Shown: piece by piece, positions 1-5,225 of the stretch | Layout of the letters: the number at the start of each line of letters is the position of its first letter | How positions within the stretch are numbered: position 1 is the first letter of the stretch | From: SAR202 cluster bacterium | Lineage (GTDB): Bacteria; Chloroflexota; Dehalococcoidia; Lucifugimonadales; JASMAO01 | Direction of reading: 5' to 3' | DNA: 5,225 bases | NCBI GenBank assembly: GCA_030754315.1 | Contig: JASMAO010000060.1 | Span: 1 to 5,225, forward strand | The notes under the pieces: generated by a model | Databases searched by the model: none | Told to the model about the DNA's origin: nothing | What the model saw: the letters and a program-made list of their open reading frames with translations, nothing else | Position numbers and translations under genes: made by a program

Positions 1-1
1 A

Positions 2-889
2 TCGGCCGAAGGGCCAATGGCTTATAATTCAATACCATCACTGAAGAGGGCCATGGAACGGGTGTTAGACCTCCACCAAGACTACCCCGCTAATCGATCA
101 CACCTAGTGGGCAAAAATCAACCTAATCCAAGGTGGAAACGAGCCAAAGAGATTCCTGGTTTGCGCGAGCGAATGCAGAAGCAGTTGAATCAACCCGTTG
201 GCTCCCGCAACTGTATCCACTGCCACAACATTTATGATGGATGGCGAAATACAGCCTATGATCAAGGCACTTTTAAGACCGAAGATCTTTGGCTTTATCC
301 GTTGCCTGAAAATATCGGTTTAAAAATCGACGTGGATGAGGGAAATGTAATTGAGTCGGTGTTACTGAACCCGGCCACCATGGGGATCGATCTTAAAGTC
401 GGCGACCAAATCCAGACGGCCAATGGGCAGTCCATTATTTCAGTTGCGGATTTGCAATGGGTGCTAAACGGCCTACCGGCGGAGGCCAAGCTAAACTTGA
501 AGGTGGAACGAGAAGGATCATTGCTAAAACGCACCATCTATCTAAGGGGTGATTGGCGAAAAACCGACATTTCCTGGCGAGGTTCAATGTGGAGCCTGCG
601 ACCACGGGTGGGGATTCATGCCCCTGAAATCACGGTTGAGGAGAAGCGGGAACTAGGTCTATCCTTAACCAATATGGCCCTGAGAGCCAAATGGATTCCC
701 AACCAAGGAGCTAGACAGGCTGGCTTGAAAAACGGAGATATTATTGTCGAAGTGGCAGGAAACCGACAGGCTATGAGTACGGCCCAATTCAATTTATTGA
801 TTCGACTCAACTATCAATCGGGTGATCGCGTGCCAGTCAAAATACTTCGACAAGGCCAAACCTTATCTCTGCAACTACCCATGCCATAA
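2..889 (+). CDS. Trx7/PDZ-type protein with CXXCH motif and tandem PDZ domains (5' partial)
   Basis: The reading frame is open to the left edge (S-A-E-G-P precedes the first in-window Met at base 17), so I treat this as the C-terminal part of a longer protein. Numbering from that Met gives 290 residues. Residues 66-70 are C-I-H-C-H (bases 212-226), a c-type heme-binding-like CXXCH motif. Residues about 99-178 form one PDZ domain (LKVGDQIQTANGQ core) and about 212-288 a second (AGLKNGDIIVEVAG core), joined by a D-I-S-W-R segment. The tail ends in LPMP. From memory of the family, this order (CIHCH, PDZ, DISWR, PDZ, LPM end) matches planctomycete/verrucomicrobial proteins named Trx7/PDZ domain-containing (seleno)protein. 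Their N-terminal thioredoxin-like domain would lie upstream of the window. A redox or protein-quality role outside the cytoplasm is inference. Heme attachment is unproven, and the motif could instead bind metal or form a disulfide. The stop is TAA at 887-889. Confidence 0.8.
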   Translation, partial: SAEGPMAYNSIPSLKRAMERVLDLHQDYPANRSHLVGKNQPNPRWKRAKEIPGLRERMQKQLNQPVGSRNCIHCHNIYDGWRNTAYDQGTFKTEDLWLYPLPENIGLKIDVDEGNVIESVLLNPATMGIDLKVGDQIQTANGQSIISVADLQWVLNGLPAEAKLNLKVEREGSLLKRTIYLRGDWRKTDISWRGSMWSLRPRVGIHAPEITVEEKRELGLSLTNMALRAKWIPNQGARQAGLKNGDIIVEVAGNRQAMSTAQFNLLIRLNYQSGDRVPVKILRQGQTLSLQLPMP

Positions 890-996
890 CCAATCAAAGA
901 CTTAAGCTGATCTAAGCTAATAAGTTATTGGTTCTTAATACTGAGGGTGAACCGGTAGGACTTCCTCCCATAGTCAAGTGGTTAGATGAAGTCCAT

Positions 997-1027
997 CTGA
1001 TATTCAAGCAACCCCATTTAGTATAAT
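997..1027 (+). promoter_or_regulatory. Candidate sigma70-type promoter for the CotH-domain gene
   Basis: A perfect TATAAT lies at 1022-1027. The best -35 is CTGATA at 997-1002 (4 of 6 matches to TTGACA) with a long 19-base spacer, so the -35 is weak. Transcription would begin near 1034 and leave a leader of about 54 bases before the ATG at 1088. A small hairpin (stem 984-988 with 994-998, loop of five, extended outward by a U-A pair and G-U pairs) overlaps the -35 and might be an operator, or chance. The site lies in the 198-base gap between the two genes, which fits independent transcription of the downstream gene. Confidence 0.35.
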
Positions 1028-1087
1028 TGGAGGTTGGTAGAAACTGAAATTGATACATTTCACTATTTCTGCCAGCACTAAAAACGT

Positions 1088-4000
1088 ATGAAAAAGCATT
1101 TGAGGAATGCCAAATTTCGAGTACCTTGCAGCACCATACTGATTGCAGTCTGGCTGGCTTCTACCCTTACTATCCATGCGGATTTGGTCGCGTATTGGCC
1201 GTTGGATGGTGACTTGAAAGATGCTGCATCGTTTGGTCAAGCTAAAGATGATGGCAAATTCATCGGCAAAGCGACCTTCAAGGATGGCAAGATCAGCAAG
1301 GGTATTGTCCTAGATGGCTCCAACCACGTCTTGATCCCAACGAGCCCGGATCTCGAAGCAAGAAACAAGAGCATCTCCATCTCTGCTTGGTTTCGTGTCG
1401 ACGCCTGGTCTGAAAGATTCGAGACTTTGCTCGCTAAGGGTCATGGTGATAAGTACCACCTCGCTCGTCATGTTATTGATCCCGACAGGCTGGCCTATTT
1501 CGGAGGCTCCCAGGGAGACCCGCTTGATGCTCCCGCTGGGGGGACAGTGAATGACGGTCGTTGGCACCACGTGGTTGCAATTACCGTTGCTCAAATGAAA
1601 ACGCTACTTTGCATTGACGGTGTACTTGTAAAATCCGGGGGAGCCGACATGGCTATCCTAGGAGACTCCAACCATCCCCTGTTGCTAGGTAACAATCCAG
1701 AGAATTCATGGGAAAACCAACACGGCGAAATCGGACACTGGGTCGGTGCAATCGATGATGTGGGTATCTTCTCGATTGCACTCACCGCCTTGGAAGCCCA
1801 ATCTATCTACGTTCTCTCAACCAACGAGGCTCTACGCTACGACCTGGGAGTCAGTGCGCAGCTCATTCGTTTGCATCGTGCGCAATCTCCGAATCAAATC
1901 AACGTTGGCAACAGAAAATGGAAGTATGCCACTCGCGATCCAGCCGACGGTCAGTCGTTTGTTGCCCTTTCAGAAAAAGGTAGCGGTGTGACCACCTCTC
2001 CACGGCCGAGTGTTGTTTCGTTCGGCACATCTCGCCGTTTTCTCAATTCGGGAGAATCAGCGCAACTTCAATGGTCAGTCACCGAAGATACCAAAGAAAT
2101 CCGCATCACTCCGCAGCCAGGCGACATCTCGCAAAAATCGGGAACGATGACGATCATTCCCAAATACACGACAGAATATGAAATCACGGTTCGAAACGAG
2201 TATGGAGAAAGTCGCGCCACTGTGACGGTCCATGTGGACTACGCATTCGCCACACCCCGCATCAGCGAGTTCATGGCTAACAGCGTGGGCGAGTATCCAG
2301 ATGAAGATGGAGAATTATCTGATTGGATCGAGCTACACAATCCTGGTCCAAATATGGCGAGTACATCCAATTTGTTCTTGACCGATGACATTGAAAAGCC
2401 CACAAAGTGGCCGATCCCAGAAATGGTAATGAGACAGAATCAGTTGATTGTCATTTTTGCTTCGGGAAAGAACCGCCAAAACACCAATTCAGAACTTCAC
2501 ACAAATTTCAAGCTACGTACAAAAGGGGAATACTTGGCCCTCATCCACAGTACGGGCAGGACGCTCGAAATAGTGTCCTTTTTCGGGCGTCGCTATCCGA
2601 CACAGACACGCGGCATTTCCTTCGGTGTAGCACCGGATGGCACCATAGGATCTTTATCAATGCCTACGCCTGGTGGACGTAACACTGAGGTTGTAATGGG
2701 GGATTTGAACTCCGTGCGATTCAGTCGCAAAAGGTCCCTGTGTGAATCGCCTTTCCAACTCATCTTGATCAATGAATCCCCCTCATCTGTTATCTATTTT
2801 ACAACGGACGGTACGGTGCCAACACTAACTACGGGGCATCGTTACCTTAACCCCATTTTCATTTCATCAACGACGATTGTAAGAGCTGCTGCTTTCCAGA
2901 AGCAGATGCGTCGCAGTCCAGTCTCAACACACACCTATATCTTCCCCATGGCTGTCGCGCGTCAACCAAAAGCACCGGCGGGGTTTCCGGACAAATGGGA
3001 GTCTTTTCCCGCAGACTACGCGATGGATCCAAGGATCGTACAAGACACAGTTTACCAAGCCGATTTGCTGAAAGGATTGCGCGCGATTCCCACCATGTCG
3101 ATTTCCATGCCCCAAGCTGATCTGTTCGGGCCGAACGGTGTCTATTCAAACCCTATGGATCACGGGAAATCCTGGGAAAAAGCAACCTCACTGGAGTTTA
3201 TTCAACCCGATGGAACCGAGGGCTTTCAAATTGACTGCGGCTTGCGGATTTATGGAGGATTCGGTCGCAACCGCATATTTCCCAAGCACAGCCTGCGAGT
3301 TTTGTTTAAGGGAACCTACGGAGCAAACAAGCTCAACTTTCCCTTTTTCTCGGATGAGGAGGCTACGACCTCTTTCGACACGCTGATACTCCGTGGTGGA
3401 TTCAATAATTCATGGCAAGCCGGAGCGGTTCAGTCACAGCATCTTCGCGATGAGTTTATACGACGTTCACAATTGGCGATGGGACAGCCATCAAGCCATG
3501 GCATATTTGTTCATCTTTACCTAAATGGGCTCTACTGGGGGATTTACAACGTTGTGGAACGTCCGAGTGGCGCGTTTGCCGCTGCTTACCTTGGTGGGAA
3601 GCGAGAAGACTACGATGCCCTCAACTCCGGCAAGGCCATCGACGGAACAACGGAATCCTGGCAGAGAATGCACGAACTAGCACGAAAATCTACGTCGAAA
3701 AACGTAATGGACGCCCTAGGTATATTCGTCAACCTAGACAATCTAATCGATTACATGCTGGTAAATTTCTATGGCGGCAACGACGATTGGGATAGCCATA
3801 ATTGGTATGCCGCACGCAGGCGCGACCCCGGAGCAAGATACCATTTCTTTTCCTGGGATGCGGAACGGACTCTCGATAACGCCGAAGGTGATGACAAGAC
3901 CCTTACCAATAATGGAAATAACCCCTCGTTCCTCTTCAATCAACTCTTGCGAGATGAGACCTTCCGCCAAAGAGCTCTATCACGAGTGCAACTTCACTTC

Positions 4001-5002
4001 TTTGACGATGGGGCATTGACACCCAAACGGGCCGCTGCCCGATATGCAGAGATGGCCTCAGAGATCGAAGACGCGATCGTGGCCGAGTCTGCGCGTTGGG
4101 GGGATGCCCAACAGGAGAAACCATTCACTCGTAATGACGCCTGGATTCCCGAGCGAGATCGTCTGCTACAAACCTGGTTCCCCAAACGCACAGATGTAGT
4201 CCTGGAACAACTCAATGCCGCGGGAAATCTCGGCTATATCAAGTCTCCCAATCTGAAAGCCATCGGAAATTCGGTTGAGATCTTGGCAACGGCGGGGACG
4301 GTGTATTTCACCACCGACGGTAGCGACCCACAACAAAAAGACGGAAGCCCAAACCCCACAGCAACAGTAATCAAGGGAATTACAGTCGAGAACGTGCTGT
4401 TGCCAAGATCGTCCGAATGGAAGTATCTCGACGACGGAAGCAATCAGGGAGAGGCCTGGTTCGAAGCTGAATTCGACGACTCCAAATGGAAATCAGGCAA
4501 AGCGAAACTCGGCTACGGCAATGATGGCGAAGTTACAAAGACCCAGTATGGACCCAATTCAGAAAACAAATATATCACGACATATTTTCGTCGATCTTTC
4601 ACCTTACCAGTTGCCAGCGATTTCGATTTTCTCCAACTTTTGCTTAGCCGAGACGATGGTGCTGTGGTCTATCTGAATGGTAGAGAAATCCTGCGAAGCA
4701 ACATGCCGGTCAAAGGCAAGATTACTTATCGCACGCTAGCAGTAAGGACACATGATGAACGGCAGTTTCTCGAGTTTGAGGTACCCCCCAAACTTCTGAA
4801 GTTGGGACAAAATGTTATCGCCGCGGAAGTTCATCAAGGAACACCCGCATCTAGCGATACTGGGTTCGATCTGGCAATTCAAGGGATCAAACAAAACCGA
4901 ACAATCATCCCAATTGGATTGGTCAACTCACTGAAGGCACGTGCGTACGTCAATGGAACATGGTCACCGCTAAGTATCTATTCCTCGAAGCCGAATAAGT
5001 AA
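1088..5002 (+). CDS. Secreted multidomain protein: LamG, Ig-like, lamin-tail, chitobiase-C-like and CotH kinase-like domains
   Basis: Intact 1304-residue protein. An in-frame TAA at 1079-1081 makes ATG 1088 the first available start. No Shine-Dalgarno sequence lies near it; the preceding bases are A-rich. Residues 1-31 look like a Sec signal peptide: basic MKKHLRNAKFR, a hydrophobic stretch, and likely cleavage after A31. Then follow a LamG-like jellyroll (about 32-242; AYWPLDG, WHHV and IDDVGIF motifs), a linker, an Ig-like domain (about 303-384), a lamin-tail domain (about 390-535; RISEFMANS, DWIELHN), a chitobiase C-terminal-like domain (about 548-618; YFTTDGTVP) and a CotH kinase-like domain (about 665-1045). 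CotH landmarks are GLRIYGGFGR (718-727), FPKHSLR (731-737), LRGGFNNSW (768-776), NLDNLIDY (882-889), DDWDSHNW (899-906) and WDAE (923-926). A second chitobiase-like domain (1052-1100, resuming 1279-1300) appears interrupted by a galactose-binding-like beta-sandwich (about 1101-1270; YLDDGS, RDDGAVVYLNG). No C-terminal anchor or sorting signal is visible. Known CotH proteins of Bacillus phosphorylate spore-coat proteins. This protein is probably exported, so its role (extracellular kinase, adhesin or surface scaffold) is unknown. Confidence 0.93.
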   Translation: MKKHLRNAKFRVPCSTILIAVWLASTLTIHADLVAYWPLDGDLKDAASFGQAKDDGKFIGKATFKDGKISKGIVLDGSNHVLIPTSPDLEARNKSISISAWFRVDAWSERFETLLAKGHGDKYHLARHVIDPDRLAYFGGSQGDPLDAPAGGTVNDGRWHHVVAITVAQMKTLLCIDGVLVKSGGADMAILGDSNHPLLLGNNPENSWENQHGEIGHWVGAIDDVGIFSIALTALEAQSIYVLSTNEALRYDLGVSAQLIRLHRAQSPNQINVGNRKWKYATRDPADGQSFVALSEKGSGVTTSPRPSVVSFGTSRRFLNSGESAQLQWSVTEDTKEIRITPQPGDISQKSGTMTIIPKYTTEYEITVRNEYGESRATVTVHVDYAFATPRISEFMANSVGEYPDEDGELSDWIELHNPGPNMASTSNLFLTDDIEKPTKWPIPEMVMRQNQLIVIFASGKNRQNTNSELHTNFKLRTKGEYLALIHSTGRTLEIVSFFGRRYPTQTRGISFGVAPDGTIGSLSMPTPGGRNTEVVMGDLNSVRFSRKRSLCESPFQLILINESPSSVIYFTTDGTVPTLTTGHRYLNPIFISSTTIVRAAAFQKQMRRSPVSTHTYIFPMAVARQPKAPAGFPDKWESFPADYAMDPRIVQDTVYQADLLKGLRAIPTMSISMPQADLFGPNGVYSNPMDHGKSWEKATSLEFIQPDGTEGFQIDCGLRIYGGFGRNRIFPKHSLRVLFKGTYGANKLNFPFFSDEEATTSFDTLILRGGFNNSWQAGAVQSQHLRDEFIRRSQLAMGQPSSHGIFVHLYLNGLYWGIYNVVERPSGAFAAAYLGGKREDYDALNSGKAIDGTTESWQRMHELARKSTSKNVMDALGIFVNLDNLIDYMLVNFYGGNDDWDSHNWYAARRRDPGARYHFFSWDAERTLDNAEGDDKTLTNNGNNPSFLFNQLLRDETFRQRALSRVQLHFFDDGALTPKRAAARYAEMASEIEDAIVAESARWGDAQQEKPFTRNDAWIPERDRLLQTWFPKRTDVVLEQLNAAGNLGYIKSPNLKAIGNSVEILATAGTVYFTTDGSDPQQKDGSPNPTATVIKGITVENVLLPRSSEWKYLDDGSNQGEAWFEAEFDDSKWKSGKAKLGYGNDGEVTKTQYGPNSENKYITTYFRRSFTLPVASDFDFLQLLLSRDDGAVVYLNGREILRSNMPVKGKITYRTLAVRTHDERQFLEFEVPPKLLKLGQNVIAAEVHQGTPASSDTGFDLAIQGIKQNRTIIPIGLVNSLKARAYVNGTWSPLSIYSSKPNK

Positions 5003-5004
5003 CC

Positions 5005-5040
5005 GTTACGCGATCCAAATACTGGCATCTACAGCGTACC
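5005..5040 (+). terminator. Imperfect stem-loop just after the stop codon, possible transcript 3' end
   Basis: Two bases after the TAA at 5000-5002, TACGC (5007-5011) pairs with GCGTA (5034-5038). Directly inside, GATCCA (5012-5017) pairs with TGG-C-ATC (5023-5029), with one bulged C and a five-base loop. A four-base bulge (5030-5033) separates the two stems on the 3' side, and a G-C pair (5005 with 5040) can close the base. No T-run follows, so it is not a classic intrinsic terminator. It may stabilise the mRNA 3' end or be chance. Confidence 0.3.
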
Positions 5041-5149
5041 ATATAATACCCAGACTTAGCGATACTTTTAGCCAGGAGTTAAGAACCAAAGTACGCAATC
5101 CATCCATACCAGTTCGAACTAGAAACTTCAAGTCAGTGAGGTGGGGCAA

Positions 5150-5180
5150 TTGAGAGTAATACTTATCATTTCACTATAAT
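5150..5180 (+). promoter_or_regulatory. Candidate sigma70-type promoter for a gene beyond the right edge
   Basis: TTGAGA at 5150-5155 matches the -35 consensus at 5 of 6 positions, and TATAAT at 5175-5180 is a perfect -10. The spacer is 19 bases, longer than the usual 17. The site lies in the AT-rich, gene-free last 220 bases and points out of the window, so it would serve a downstream gene that cannot be seen. The rest of 5041-5149 shows no gene or clear structure to me. Confidence 0.35.
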
Positions 5181-5225
5181 AATGGAGTCTTTAACTTGAA
5201 TGGAACCCTCTATCGGTAAACCTAT

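Noticed and set aside
930..953. Small inverted repeat GGTTC / GAACC after the first gene as a terminator.
   Set aside because: The stem is only five pairs with a 14-base loop and no T-run, so it does not qualify as a terminator.
1004..1240. Minus-strand open frame of 78 codons spanning the gap and the start of the large gene.
   Set aside because: It overlaps the signal-peptide region of a well-supported gene, has no recognisable domain, and looks like a shadow frame.
5042..5047. Another perfect TATAAT hexamer after the large gene.
   Set aside because: There is no recognisable -35 at a suitable distance and no gene follows it; it also lies right next to the post-stop stem-loop.
1056..5177. 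Direct 11-base match CATTTCACTAT at 1056-1066 and 5167-5177.
   Set aside because: A few exact 11-mers are expected by chance in a window this size, and the copies sit at different positions relative to the TATAAT boxes (one after, one overlapping).
5200..5225. Possible start of a next gene at ATG 5200 (M-E-P-S-I-G-K-P), with GGAG at 5184-5187.
   Set aside because: Only eight codons are visible, the GGAG is 12 bases away, and the candidate promoter would start transcription at about the GGAG itself. Support is too weak for a feature.

Overview
The window holds two plus-strand genes separated by about 200 bases, followed by about 220 bases of non-coding sequence. The domain content and moderate GC (near 50%) suggest the Planctomycetes-Verrucomicrobia-Chlamydiae group, most likely Verrucomicrobiota or Planctomycetota. 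This is inferred from protein style: a protein of the Trx7/PDZ type with a CXXCH motif, and a very large secreted LamG / lamin-tail / CotH protein. There is no rRNA or other taxonomic marker to confirm it.

Region 1 (1-889) is the 3' part of a gene cut by the left edge. It encodes a protein with a heme-c-type CIHCH motif and two PDZ domains. The missing N-terminus probably carries a thioredoxin-like domain. Some relatives in this family are annotated as selenoproteins, but any Sec/Cys site would lie outside the window.

Region 2 (890-1087) is intergenic. It contains an exact TATAAT box at 1022-1027 with a weak -35 upstream, a short hairpin overlapping that -35, and no Shine-Dalgarno sequence next to the following start codon. 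I see no RNA gene in it.

Region 3 (1088-5002) is one intact 1304-codon gene for an exported multidomain protein. In order it has a signal peptide, LamG-like jellyroll, Ig-like domain, lamin-tail domain, chitobiase C-terminal-like domain, CotH kinase-like domain, and a second chitobiase C-terminal-like domain. That second domain appears to be split by an inserted galactose-binding-like beta-sandwich. The CotH part suggests an atypical protein kinase fold; the other domains suggest extracellular binding or scaffolding. Substrate and biological role are unknown.

Region 4 (5003-5225) has an imperfect stem-loop right after the stop codon and a promoter-like pair (TTGAGA and TATAAT) near the right edge. 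The two genes show no obvious functional link, and the candidate promoter between them suggests separate transcription units. I found no CRISPR array, insertion sequence, tRNA or rRNA.
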